Below, in pieces: positions 23,028 to 31,251 of a stretch of DNA of 37,476 bases. The stretch spans positions 1 through 37,476 of the forward strand of contig NZ_WXZL01000029.1 of the NCBI RefSeq assembly GCF_009982895.1, given 5' to 3'. The position numbers and the translations under genes were made by a program. The stretch's first letter is position 1; each line of letters begins with the position of its first letter. The notes beneath the pieces are model-generated. The model did not search any database. It was not told where the DNA came from and saw only the letters and a list, made by a program, of their open reading frames with translations. Source of the stretch: Deinococcus alpinitundrae (GTDB lineage Bacteria > Deinococcota > Deinococci > Deinococcales > Deinococcaceae).

Positions 23028-25853
23028 TCATATCCGTTCAACTGCCAGCCCCGATTCTAGCTGTGCACTCAACAAGGCGGTGATCATTTCTGCTGGCTGA
23101 GGACGTCCAAGCAGGTAGCCCTGGACCTGATCGCAGCCTCGGCTTTTCAAGAAATCATGCTGCCCCTGCTCCTCGACCCCTTCAGCAATCACCTTCATGT
23201 CCAAAGCGTGCGCCAGGCCGATCATGGCATTCAGCAACGCTTCGTCCCGTGTCGCCATTGGACTGCCCTGCGCAATCACCTGAACAAACGAGCGGTCAAT
23301 TTTCAACAGATCAATCGGGAAACGGCTCAAGTACGCCAAATTCGAATATCCAGTCCCGAAATCGTCGACCGCGATTTTCACACCCAATGTCTTGAGGCGC
23401 TTGAGCATCCCAGTCGCCTCGGCCGCCTGCATCAACAGACTTTCGGTCAGCTCCAGTTCCAGTTGGTGGGCCGGCAAGCCGCTGCACTTCAGAATCCCGG
23501 CCACATCCTCGAGAAAATGCTGATCCGTGAATTGCCGTGCCGAGACATTGACCGCCATCTTCAAGCGTGGCCTCAGCGCTGACCAGATGGCCATCTGCCG
23601 ACTGGCCTGTTCAAGAACCCAACGGCCGATCGGCACGATTAGCCCCGTCATTTCCGCCAGCGGAATAAAGTCGTTGGGTGGCACCAGTCCGAGCTCGGTG
23701 TGCTGCCAGCGCAGCAGCGCTTCGACGCCTACCAATTCGCTGGTCTGAAGATCGAACTGAGGCTGATAGTGAAGCACGAATTCGTCGCGCTCCAGGGCGC
23801 GGTTGAGCGCACTTTCCAGCGTGATCGGCGCGGCACCTTTGGACATCTCCGGCGTGAACCGTGCCAGGCCACCCCCGCGCCGCTTGGCGACGTACATCGC
23901 CGTGTCCGCCTGCTGAAGCATTTCCTCAGGCGTCTGCCCTACCTTCAGAGGCAAGCTCAATCCCAGGCTGGGCCGGATGAAGATCTCCTGCCCCTGAACC
24001 ATGAATGGTTGTTCGAGCACCTGGAGGATCTGAGCACTCCGTTGTTCGACCTGAGCTTCACTGCTCAAGCCTGCAAACATGAACAGGAACTCATCGCCGC
24101 CCATGCGTGCCAGACGATCTTGAGGCCGCAGTATTTTCGACAGTCGGCCAGCCACTTCCTGAAGGAGCCGGTCTCCTGCACCATGCCCGAAGGTGTCATT
24201 GACCAGCTTGAACCGGTCAAGATCGATCAAGCCCACCACGTGGAGCTGCCCTTCCTGAAAGCGCTGCATACCGAGTTCCAGATCACGGGAAAATTGCAGG
24301 CGGTTGGGAAGGCCAGTCAGTGAATCGTGCAGGGCCTGGTATTCCAGGTCGCGCTGGACATCGTATCGGTCGATGACCAGGTTGACCAACTGCGTTGCCG
24401 CGGTCAGCCGAAACTCATCATCTGCTTGAAGTGGTTCAGGCGAGGATGTCACCAGAGCAATCACTCCGCGCGCATTGCCTTGACTGCGGGTCAGCCGCTC
24501 GACATGGGCCGTCCACTGCGCGCTGCGGTCAGCAGTGTGCAGCGACACGGGCTTTTTAGCTGTGTCGCGCAGCATGACGTCAAGATTTTGGGGCGTCACC
24601 CAGGGGCTCTTGAGCGCTTCGCCTGATTGGAGATAAAGTTCGGGTTGCTCAGTCCCCGGTTCACTGAGCAGAATTGCGACTTGTGCCTGCGCGAACTCGT
24701 TTTCCACGAGGTTGAGTAACCTTGTCAGTACGTCCGGCAGTGCGACGTTACGCGCGGCCAGTTCAAGCACCTCGTTGCGTGTGCGCTCAAGCTGAAGCGC
24801 TGAAAGTTTGCGCTCAGTCACGTCACGCTGAATCGAAATCCAGTGGGTGTACCAGCCGTTGGCGTCCGCGACTGGTGCGATGCTCAGCTCGACCCAGAAC
24901 GCACTTCCATCTTTGCGGTGGTTGACCAATTCGATTTCAATCGGTTGCCAGGCCTTCAGGGCGGCTTTCAGCTTCTTGAGCGCTTCCCGGTCTGTTTTCG
25001 GGCCTTGAAGGATTCGGGGGGACTGACCCAGAACGTCTTCCAGGGTGTAGCCGGTGGTGCGCGTAAACGCTTCATTGGCATACAGGATGCGTGGTCCGGG
25101 GGCATCCAGGGGCTCAGCCTCGGTGATCAGCACCGAGTCGTTGGCAAAGGCCAGCACCGACTCGAGCAGGCTGCGTTGCCGCTCAGCATGGAGCAGTTGC
25201 TGTTCACTGACCGTCATTTCGCGGGCCACGCCCACAAGCGCCTGCCCGTCAGGGTGGCCCAGCATGGGCGACGCCGTGAGCTCGAGCGAGCGGGCTGAGC
25301 CATCCAGCTGAACACGCTCGACGTGTTGCTGAGACTGACCTTGTACCGCCGTGTTCTCCCGCAGCGCTTGAAATGCGGCGCCGAGCTGAGCGTCCGGCAA
25401 GACTGCCGGCTTGGATGGATCGGAGACTGGCAATCCCAGGACTGTTGACGCCGTTGTATTCCAGCATTTGACCAGGCCTTCAAGGGTCAGGCTGTAAAGG
25501 CCGAGCGGCGCTGTTTGAACGACGGCGCTCAGTTGATCATGGGACGTCTGAAGACGTTGCTGTCGGGAGAGCGCAGTCACTTCCCGCTGAAGCAACACCA
25601 CCAACCCACGAGCGAGATCAACGGCGCTTGATTCGTCTGCCCATACAGTGACGAATCCTTGGAGTGATTCAGTCGTGAACTGTTCCCTGGCCGCTCGTTT
25701 TTGGGCTATTGAGTGGTCTGTCCAGTGTAGATTGGGCTGGCCCGGCACGGATGTCAGGGTAAATTGCGCTTCACTGATTTTGAGCGAATGGCAATAATCT
25801 AAAAAGCAATCGTTTAGTAATTGGAGGGTGGTTTGATCGTAGATTAAGGCCAT
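23028..25853 (-). CDS. PAS-PAS-GAF-GGDEF-EAL bifunctional c-di-GMP protein
   Basis: A 941-aa cytosolic protein. The N-terminal 110 residues are a sensor-like region. PAS units follow at about 110-215 and 225-350; the second has GQSPRILQGPKTD where a LOV domain would have NCRFLQ, so it lacks the photoactive cysteine. A GAF-like unit comes next, then GGDEF (LHDSLTGLPNRLQF; RMGGDEF with RPQD five residues earlier, an RxxD site). The EAL domain has VEALLRW, NVSARQF, ELTES, DDFGTGYSNLAY, KIDRSFV, EGVEEQ and QGYLLGRP. Both catalytic sets look intact, so either synthesis or hydrolysis of c-di-GMP is possible. Upstream DNA (25854-26000) is AT-rich. Confidence 0.92.
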   Translation of the reverse strand: MALIYDQTTLQLLNDCFLDYCHSLKISEAQFTLTSVPGQPNLHWTDHSIAQKRAAREQFTTESLQGFVTVWADESSAVDLARGLVVLLQREVTALSRQQRLQTSHDQLSAVVQTAPLGLYSLTLEGLVKCWNTTASTVLGLPVSDPSKPAVLPDAQLGAAFQALRENTAVQGQSQQHVERVQLDGSARSLELTASPMLGHPDGQALVGVAREMTVSEQQLLHAERQRSLLESVLAFANDSVLITEAEPLDAPGPRILYANEAFTRTTGYTLEDVLGQSPRILQGPKTDREALKKLKAALKAWQPIEIELVNHRKDGSAFWVELSIAPVADANGWYTHWISIQRDVTERKLSALQLERTRNEVLELAARNVALPDVLTRLLNLVENEFAQAQVAILLSEPGTEQPELYLQSGEALKSPWVTPQNLDVMLRDTAKKPVSLHTADRSAQWTAHVERLTRSQGNARGVIALVTSSPEPLQADDEFRLTAATQLVNLVIDRYDVQRDLEYQALHDSLTGLPNRLQFSRDLELGMQRFQEGQLHVVGLIDLDRFKLVNDTFGHGAGDRLLQEVAGRLSKILRPQDRLARMGGDEFLFMFAGLSSEAQVEQRSAQILQVLEQPFMVQGQEIFIRPSLGLSLPLKVGQTPEEMLQQADTAMYVAKRRGGGLARFTPEMSKGAAPITLESALNRALERDEFVLHYQPQFDLQTSELVGVEALLRWQHTELGLVPPNDFIPLAEMTGLIVPIGRWVLEQASRQMAIWSALRPRLKMAVNVSARQFTDQHFLEDVAGILKCSGLPAHQLELELTESLLMQAAEATGMLKRLKTLGVKIAVDDFGTGYSNLAYLSRFPIDLLKIDRSFVQVIAQGSPMATRDEALLNAMIGLAHALDMKVIAEGVEEQGQHDFLKSRGCDQVQGYLLGRPQPAEMITALLSAQLESGLAVERI

Positions 25854-26105
25854 TACATTTCTTTTCTTGGATACGTCTTAGAGATAGAGTATTCGCAGCG
25901 GTCTGAGAGTATCGACTTTGTATTAGGACATACACTGTCTGACCTGAAACCAAAAGTCTTCACAAACTGAATTTAGCAATAAAGACATAACAGAAAAATT
26001 GCATGCGTAGCTTTTGATTCAAGAAGTGGGACCGAGAGGAAGAGAAGAAGGTGTGAAGGTCAGGGGAACGCTCAGCAAGTCGGGTCATCTTAAAAGGCAA
26101 ATGAA

Positions 26106-26147
26106 AATGCCCTCTGGGGTTGCTCCCGAGGCAGCGCAGAGGGCATT
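26106..26147. terminator. Hairpin, terminator-like
   Basis: AATGCCCTCTG and CAGAGGGCATT form a perfect 11-bp stem around a 20-nt loop. On the minus strand it is followed by TTCAT. A possible 55-codon minus-strand frame starting at 26262 runs into it, but I could not support it as a gene. Confidence 0.5.
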
Positions 26148-26268
26148 GAGCTTACCTGGGCCAGATCACTTCCCTTCCCTACCTTCACCACTGCGCTCAC
26201 CGATACCGGATGCCCGGCGTCGAGCTGCATCAGAATCAAGTCCTGATCGCCCAGCATCTCCGATGATA

Positions 26269-26311
26269 AAAAGCCCCCTGCACGACCGCCGAAGCGGGTG
26301 CAGGGGGCTTT
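26269..26311. terminator. Bidirectional terminator
   Basis: AAAGCCCCCTGCAC and GTGCAGGGGGCTTT form a 14-bp stem with A-run and T-run on either side. Together with 26106-26147 it insulates the GGDEF-EAL gene from the accessory region. Between 25854 and 26651 I see no gene I can support. Confidence 0.8.
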
Positions 26312-26404
26312 GACTTGCGGACTTGTGGCGTTGAGCGAGACTCGCCCGTGACATTCGGTGGAGACACGCCCTCGGCATTTCGCGCAGGTAGGGAGTCAAA
26401 AGAA

Positions 26405-26579
26405 GTCATTTCTCTCATCTGGCGACTTCCAGGGCGTGCAGGTACCCGGTCATTTCCGGTCATTCCTCTCATGGAATCCCTGGGAAGATCACTTGGAGCT
26501 GGGACCGGCGCGGCGGCTAGGTGCTCGACAGTGACCGGGATTTGCCCGGGAAAAAACATGTCATTTCCAGTCATGCCGG
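26405..26579. repeat. GTCATTTCC-type repeats
   Basis: Three related motifs: GTCATTTCTCTCATCTGG (26405), GTCATTTCCGGTCATTCCTC (26449) and GTCATTTCCAGTCATGCC (26560). A fourth, GTCATTTGGTGTCATGG, occurs at 36527. Spacing of the two GTCAT half-sites is about 10 bp in three copies, as expected for a protein-bound direct repeat. Confidence 0.45.
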
Positions 26580-26651
26580 GCGCTCCAGCTCCACAAACGG
26601 CTCTGCCGTGGCATTTTTAGGCATTGCCGCTGTAGGAGCCGGTGAAACCAC

Positions 26652-27101
26652 TCAGGAAGTGTGTTGCCCGAGCTCTTGGGCGAGCCCGATGAGAATGCCT
26701 TCGGGCCCCCGGATGTAGCAGAGTCGATACGTATTTTCGTACTGAACCACCTCGCCGACGAGGTGTGCACCGCGCTTAACGAGCCTGGTGAGCGTGTCGT
26801 CAATGTCCTCGACGGTGAACATGACACGGAGGTAACCGAGCGCGTTCACCGGGGCATTGCGGTGATCGGCAACTACAGGCGGCGCGAGGAGTCGTGACAA
26901 CTCGAGACGGCTGTGACCGTCTGGCGTGCGCATCATGGCAATTTCAACCCGCTGATGGTGAAGTCCAGTGACGCCATCTGCCCAGGCGCCTTCGATGGGG
27001 GCGCGCCCTTCGAGATTGAGGCCAAGTTCGGTAAAGAATTCAATGGCGGCCTCCAGGTCTTCAACCACGATGCCGACGTTATCCATACGCTTGACGGTCA
27101 T
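26652..27101 (-). CDS. VOC-family protein (glyoxalase-like)
   Basis: From ATG 27101 (AAGGAGAG 5 nt upstream) the product is about 149 aa: MTVKRMDNVGIVVEDLEAAI, FFTELGLNLEGRAPIEG, then the second half GYLRVMFTVEDIDDTLTRLV and CYIRGPEGILIGLAQEL, with a C-terminal metal-ligand glutamate. This is the common 'bleomycin resistance/dioxygenase' fold. It shows little likeness to the VOC protein at 2289 beyond the fold. Substrate unknown. Monocistronic. Confidence 0.85.
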   Translation of the reverse strand: MTVKRMDNVGIVVEDLEAAIEFFTELGLNLEGRAPIEGAWADGVTGLHHQRVEIAMMRTPDGHSRLELSRLLAPPVVADHRNAPVNALGYLRVMFTVEDIDDTLTRLVKRGAHLVGEVVQYENTYRLCYIRGPEGILIGLAQELGQHTS

Positions 27102-27371
27102 GATCTCTCCTTTTCGCAACCAGGATAAGTTCGCACAAAAATCAGCCCACCCCCCTCTAAGGCGGCATAGCCCCCAGACTTACCCCCTTAGCAGCCCCAG
27201 CAGCCAGCTGAGCCACCCAGTAGATACCGGCTCAGGCTGCCTGCCTGCTGGGCAGAGGGGCTCGTGTGATGACTTCGACCCGCTCCACCGTTGAACCTCG
27301 CCGCCCATCGCTCGCTGCTGAGGCTGGTGATCACGATGATCAGCTGGTCGTGTGTCCCTTCTGCCTTGCCA

Positions 27372-27471
27372 TCTAACGACAGCCAAGGAAGATCGACTTT
27401 CCCGCGCCCGGGCGGTCTGGGCGCTGTCTGAGGCGCTGGCCCGCGTGCTGCTCGAAGACGCCGCGCTGTAA
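27372..27471 (+). pseudogene. C-terminal coding relic
   Basis: A short frame with typical coding composition, TTAKEDRLSRARAVWALSEA followed by LARVLLEDAAL and TAA at 27469-27471. No start or upstream continuation is readable; a preceding frame (DDQLVVCPFCLAI) suggests a frameshift just before. Family not recognised. Confidence 0.3.
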
Positions 27472-27498
27472 AGCAAGAAAAACGCGGCGAAGAATAAC

Positions 27499-27744
27499 GA
27501 AAGTTTGAGGCTCTTTTCTCGCGTCTGACCTGGCCTTGAGTCTGTCTGGGTACGGATTTTTCTTTTTTTCCTAACTTTCGCCTACCGGCGCACTTCGAGC
27601 GGCGAAGGGCGAAAGTCTGCACACAGGGAAGCCCCGTGCCTCTACAGGTCCATCCAGACGCGATATTTCGGGATTCTCCGACTGTTTTAAGTGTTCTGCT
27701 ACTGCGAAAAGATGCACTCTGCATGGGGTTCCAGCGGGCGGCAG
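27499..27744 (+). repeat. Long intergenic repeat, unit A
   Basis: Starts GAAAGTTTGAGGCTCTTTTC, contains CTGTTTTAAGTGTTCTGCTA followed by CTGCGAAAA, and ends CATGGGGTTCCAGCGGGCGG. These blocks recur in the same order in unit B (27781-28050). The middle is diverged. No gene is evident. Confidence 0.6.
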
Positions 27745-27780
27745 GGTGTGGCTCAAACGTGGAAAGTCTGGAAAAGATCG

Positions 27781-28050
27781 GAAAGTTTGAGGCTCTTTTC
27801 ACCCTCTTGACCTGGCTTCGATCATGTCTGGGCGCAGCTTTCCTATTCTTTCCAACCGCTTGCCGGAGAGTGCGCCCCGGCTCCGACGAAGGAAGATGCT
27901 GGAATGCGGCCCACTGGCCCCACATCTGCCAGGTTTCGAGGCTGTGCAGGTGCGCCAATTCTTGCCATTTCGAGCCTGCGCTGACGTTCCCTCTAAGTGT
28001 TCCGTTACTGCGGAAACACCCAACGGTCATGGGGTTCCGGCGGGCGGCTA
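27781..28050 (+). repeat. Long intergenic repeat, unit B
   Basis: Diverged copy of unit A: the same GAAAGTTTGAGGCTCTTTTC start, CTCTAAGTGTTCCGTTACTG followed by CGGAAACACC, and the CATGGGGTTCCGGCGGGCGG end, which runs into the leaderless -10 box of the gene at 28061. A partial third copy (GTCTGGGCGCAGCTTTT) lies at about 28571-28635. The repeat may be a duplicated upstream regulatory region. Confidence 0.6.
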
Positions 28051-28054
28051 GACT
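28049..28054 (+). promoter_or_regulatory. Leaderless -10 box for gene at 28061
   Basis: TAGACT, 6 nt, ATG at 28061; lies at the end of repeat unit B. Confidence 0.5.
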
Positions 28055-28060
28055 CAGGCC

Positions 28061-28372
28061 ATGAGCAGAGGACCGGGGCGGGTACAGCGGGCCATTCTGG
28101 ACGTGCTGAGCGTTGCTGCGCTCGACACCTTCACCCTCTCCCTGCACGCCGGGACCAGCCAGGAAAGTACCCGGCGGGCGCTGCGGTCCCTACGACGGGC
28201 CGGCCGCGTGACCTGGCTGGGCTTCGCTGGCCGAGGTGGGGGAAAGTGGTGTTTACCGGAAGACGCAGCGCTGTATGACGTGTGGCCGGAAGCGTCACGG
28301 CGGAAGCTCGAAGGCGTGCTCGGGCGGCGCTCTTTCGCTTCCTTCCGGCGAATGATGGTGACGTGCCTGTGA
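28061..28372 (+). CDS. Winged-helix protein, 103 aa
   Basis: Begins MSRGPGRVQRAILDVLSVAA. Helix-turn-helix pattern in FTLSLHAGTSQESTRRALRS followed by LRRAGRVTWLGFAGRGGGKW, a wing-like strand. It is basic and of DNA-binding size; probably a plasmid regulator. The leaderless start is well supported. Its TGA overlaps a GTG (28369) that begins a broken reading frame, so it once headed a two-gene operon. Confidence 0.65.
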   Translation: MSRGPGRVQRAILDVLSVAALDTFTLSLHAGTSQESTRRALRSLRRAGRVTWLGFAGRGGGKWCLPEDAALYDVWPEASRRKLEGVLGRRSFASFRRMMVTCL

Positions 28373-28500
28373 CGATCCTAGGCGTCGAGCACTGCGAACG
28401 CTTCACCTCATTTCTGACCCGCTGCACACTCGCTTAAGCGCCGCTGAGCGCGCCTTCCTCACGCTCCTGCACGTCTTCGCAGGGCTGCCGAAGAGCAGCG
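28369..28500 (+). pseudogene. Frameshifted downstream gene of the wHTH unit
   Basis: GTG overlapping the stop of the previous gene starts MTILGVEHCERFTSFLTRCT and stops at TAA (28435-28437). A neighbouring frame continues as LSAAERAFLTLLHVFAGLPK plus SSDETV, with the same coding style. One small indel would join them. Family not recognised. Confidence 0.35.
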
Positions 28501-28631
28501 ATGAAACGGTGTGTTTTCAATGTCAGGTTTTGTCAGGTTCTGACCGTGCTGGCCCGTGGGTTTTTCGCTGTCTGGGCGCAGCTTTTTTATGGGAGCGGAT
28601 TTCTCTTTCTCTCTCCCGACTCTTTTAAACG

Positions 28632-29669
28632 TTAGGCCTCCCGTTCCATCGTCTCTCGACACTCCTGGGATGCGTCAGGCAGCGCTTCAGCGTCGGTCTC
28701 ATCTGAGGTGGGAAGACCGATCGAGCGGGTCAGGCCATGGATCAGCAAGGCCACCTCCGCCAGGGCTTTGCTCACGCCAGAGGCGCGGTTCAGCGAGCGG
28801 CGCTCAACGTTCAGCGCAAACACATTGCTCACTTGCGACCGCTCCAGATAGCCCTGCCACGCCCAGGCCAGGTGCGGCTGGGCACTCGGGCGGACATACC
28901 CTGCCGCCAGTTCGGTGAGCAGCGGCGTCTCACCCGGTTCGAAGCCCAGTTGCCGGATCAGCACGTTGACCTCGCGCAGCCGGTCGAAACCCCAGTCACT
29001 CAGCAGTTTGTCCAGGTCCGCTCGCAGTAGGCGGCGTCGACTCTCCGGCGCGTGTATGGACGGGCAAGCTGGGATCCAGACGTCGAGGTACGCGCCCAGG
29101 TCGACGTTCGTCTGGCTGCCGGCACCCGCAGCCTGCTGGCCCAGCCGGATGGCCAGCAGGTGATTGACCTTCTCCGCCAGGCTTTTCCATCGGCGCTCCC
29201 CCTGCTCCAGTCCCCAGAGCGCTTGCACGATCGCGTTCGCTTCCCATCGCTCGACGGCCTGAGTGAACTCAGGTGGGACCGTTCGAGGGCCTGCGAACGG
29301 TTGCTGCACATAAGCCAGGGCAGCGTCTCCCTCGAGGGCTTGGCCGTCCTGAGCGGCCAAGCCCTGTGCCGCCTTGAGTTGAGACCGCTCGTACCGCTGT
29401 AAGCGGGTGGCGCGGCTGATCGCCGCACGCTCGGCCGTCTGTTGCCACTGGGTGATGGCCTTGGCTTCCTCAGTGCCCGGGTGGGTCTGTTCGAGCAACA
29501 ACGCCAAGGCTTCGTGGGCCTCCTGGGCACTCAGCGCACGGGTTTGATACCGCTGCCATACGGCAGCGGCCGCTCGGTAAGGGGTGAGGGTGGGTATCTG
29601 GGCATCTGGGATCAAAGGATCACCTGTCAGGAGAACTTGGGAGGGGAAGGTTGTGAAGATTGGCATCAA
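28632..29669 (-). CDS. Hypothetical 345-aa protein
   Basis: A soluble, largely helical protein starting MMPIFTTFPSQVLLTGDPLI. Middle part: REVNVLIRQLGFEPGETPLL and YVRPSAQPHLAWAWQGYLER. C-terminal helices follow (SGVSKALAEVALLIHGLTRS). No family recognised. Its start overlaps the stop of the triple-wHTH gene by 4 bp (29666-29669), so the two are translated together. Partners in an operon with a DNA-binding protein suggest a plasmid function, but this is inference. Confidence 0.65.
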   Translation of the reverse strand: MMPIFTTFPSQVLLTGDPLIPDAQIPTLTPYRAAAAVWQRYQTRALSAQEAHEALALLLEQTHPGTEEAKAITQWQQTAERAAISRATRLQRYERSQLKAAQGLAAQDGQALEGDAALAYVQQPFAGPRTVPPEFTQAVERWEANAIVQALWGLEQGERRWKSLAEKVNHLLAIRLGQQAAGAGSQTNVDLGAYLDVWIPACPSIHAPESRRRLLRADLDKLLSDWGFDRLREVNVLIRQLGFEPGETPLLTELAAGYVRPSAQPHLAWAWQGYLERSQVSNVFALNVERRSLNRASGVSKALAEVALLIHGLTRSIGLPTSDETDAEALPDASQECRETMEREA

Positions 29670-30421
29670 AGTTGGCGTTCGCCGACCCAGTACTCGAAGT
29701 CACGACGGTTGATCGGGCTGGACTGCACTAACCCCAGGCGGCAGAGGCGACCCAGGTACACCGAACACGCTTTGAGGCCCAGACCGGTTTCGTCCGCGAC
29801 CTCGCGGGCCCGCATGGGGATGCCCGGCAGGTCCTGGAGCACGAGGTGGATCTGGTGCATCTGGCTCCCCGGTCTCAGGTGGGGAGCCGGGGTGCCTGGG
29901 GTGCGTTGAGGGTTGACCGGACGGGGCGCAGGGTTGACGGGAGGGGGCGGAGTCCACTCGCCGCACCAGTACGCAGACCGGCGCGGGGTGAGCTTGCAGG
30001 CGTTGATCCGTTGCTGGCAGTGAAGCTGGCGCAGCGCTTCGGAGCACACCCAGGCGGGCAAGCCCAGGTGCTGAGCAACCTCACCCGTAGACCAGGGGCG
30101 ACCGGGCTGCGTCTGCAGGGCGTGATGAATCTGCGCCCGGTGAAGAACGGTGCGTGCTCGTGCTGTGGGCATCCGCTCGGCTGGACAGTCTCCGACCCAG
30201 TACACCGCTTCTGAACGACTGAGACGATGGACCTGCACCAGACCCCTGGCACAGAGGGCGGTCAAATACGTGGAACAGACGTTGGAAGCCAAGCCCAGCT
30301 CGGCCGCCACCGTTCTGGTCCACTGGGGCACACCGGGGTGGCGGCGAAGGACCTGGTAGACCCGGTCCAGCCGGGTGCCGGGAGTCAGCGGTGGGGCGGG
30401 CTGCTGCTGCTGGTCATTCAT
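29666..30421 (-). CDS. Protein with three tandem winged-helix units
   Basis: From ATG 30421 (GGAG 7 nt upstream) about 251 aa. Three repeats of the same wHTH pattern can be aligned by eye. Unit 1 runs RVYQVLRRHPGVPQWTRTVA to YWVGD, unit 2 HHALQTQPGRPWSTGEVAQH to YWCGEW, and unit 3 HLVLQDLPGIPMRAREVADE to YWVGE. Each ends in a YW-(V/C)-G strand. A proline-rich linker (PPPPVNPAPRPVNPQRTPGT) separates units 2 and 3. Tandem wHTHs on one chain suggest binding to repeated sites, as in replication initiators or centromere binders. An in-frame start at 30586 would add 55 low-complexity residues. Coupled to the 345-aa gene. Confidence 0.75.
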   Translation of the reverse strand: MNDQQQQPAPPLTPGTRLDRVYQVLRRHPGVPQWTRTVAAELGLASNVCSTYLTALCARGLVQVHRLSRSEAVYWVGDCPAERMPTARARTVLHRAQIHHALQTQPGRPWSTGEVAQHLGLPAWVCSEALRQLHCQQRINACKLTPRRSAYWCGEWTPPPPVNPAPRPVNPQRTPGTPAPHLRPGSQMHQIHLVLQDLPGIPMRAREVADETGLGLKACSVYLGRLCRLGLVQSSPINRRDFEYWVGERQL

Positions 30422-30492
30422 GAGCAGACTCCATCGGCGAGCGCTCGGAGGGCTTGAAAGCCCGTCCCTTCTCCGGGAGGCTTCACGGGCCG

Positions 30493-31032
30493 TCATGGAT
30501 CGAACCGCCGCACCCGGGCCGCGATCTCGCCCACGTTCTCCGGAGGTAGGAATTCTTCGAGCACGGTGAACAGGTCTTCCAGCCAACTTCTCGCGTACTC
30601 GGTGACTTTGATGTCGAGCTTGATCGGGGCGTAATCGCCGTCCATCTTGGCGAGTTCCACCGCCGCACGGGTGCGCTCAGCGACTGGGATTGGCGTTCTG
30701 ATGAAGTCCAGTTCCTTGCCGCCCGTCGCGATGTCCTTGAGCTGATCGCGCAGGACCTGGGTCAGATACTCGCGGCGCTCCTGGGCCGTCGCCACCTGAG
30801 AAGAAGCGTGGACTCTGGCAAGTTCCTGAAGCCGTGACTTGACCATGTCGGTTGATAGCAGGCGACTCCCCGTGCTTTGGGCAGATCTCGCGGTGTAGCC
30901 AGCCTTCATCGCCGCCTCCGTCGCGTTGGCCTTCGCGAAGTAGGCGACGCAGAACTTCTCCATCCGTGCCGCGCTGTCAGATTTCTGCCCGGTAGGGGCG
31001 CGAGAACTTTTGGGTTTCTTCGATGTCAGCAT
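30493..31032 (-). CDS. Phage terminase small subunit
   Basis: About 179 aa. The N-terminal DNA-binding part has the Terminase_2 pattern: MEKFCVAYFAKANATEAAMK then AGYTARSAQSTGSRLLS, followed by a long helical oligomerisation region and a C-terminus that in phages contacts the large subunit. In phage packaging it recognises DNA for cutting by the large subunit, but none is present in the window, so it is a cargo or prophage remnant. ATGATG at 31035/31032 is preceded by GGAGGTGA; the second ATG has the better spacing. Confidence 0.8.
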   Translation of the reverse strand: MLTSKKPKSSRAPTGQKSDSAARMEKFCVAYFAKANATEAAMKAGYTARSAQSTGSRLLSTDMVKSRLQELARVHASSQVATAQERREYLTQVLRDQLKDIATGGKELDFIRTPIPVAERTRAAVELAKMDGDYAPIKLDIKVTEYARSWLEDLFTVLEEFLPPENVGEIAARVRRFDP

Positions 31033-31251
31033 CATTCACCTCCTCTTGGTACGTCAAAGCCCGAGCCTCGCTGTTGTGGGTGCTGAGGCTGGGGGAAGGG
31101 ATCTCCTCCTCTCCCTGTGGGAGACCGGCGAAGAGATCTCCTCGAGCGCAGCCCTCGGCCACGCCGGGGTACGGGCCGACAAACAATGCCTCAGGTTCAT
31201 GGCTATGATCGAGGCAACACGGCCAGCATCCAGGAGAAAGTGAGGGCAAGA

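Noticed and set aside
23028..25853. Second LOV photosensor in the GGDEF-EAL protein
   Set aside because: The PAS unit has GQSPRILQG instead of NCRFLQ, so the flavin-reactive cysteine is missing; treated as an ordinary PAS domain.
26094..26262. Possible 55-codon minus-strand gene between two hairpins
   Set aside because: The frame crosses the hairpin at 26106-26147 and there is no clear start signal; too weak to call.
26236..26574. 112-codon minus-strand frame with MTGND repeats
   Set aside because: Runs through the terminator at 26269-26311 and lacks a ribosome site; the repeated residues reflect the GTCATTT DNA motif.
27188..28147. 319-codon minus-strand frame with two similar halves
   Set aside because: Composition is that of a shadow (Arg/Ser/Pro-rich), it has no ribosome site, and its internal similarity is explained by the DNA repeats A and B.
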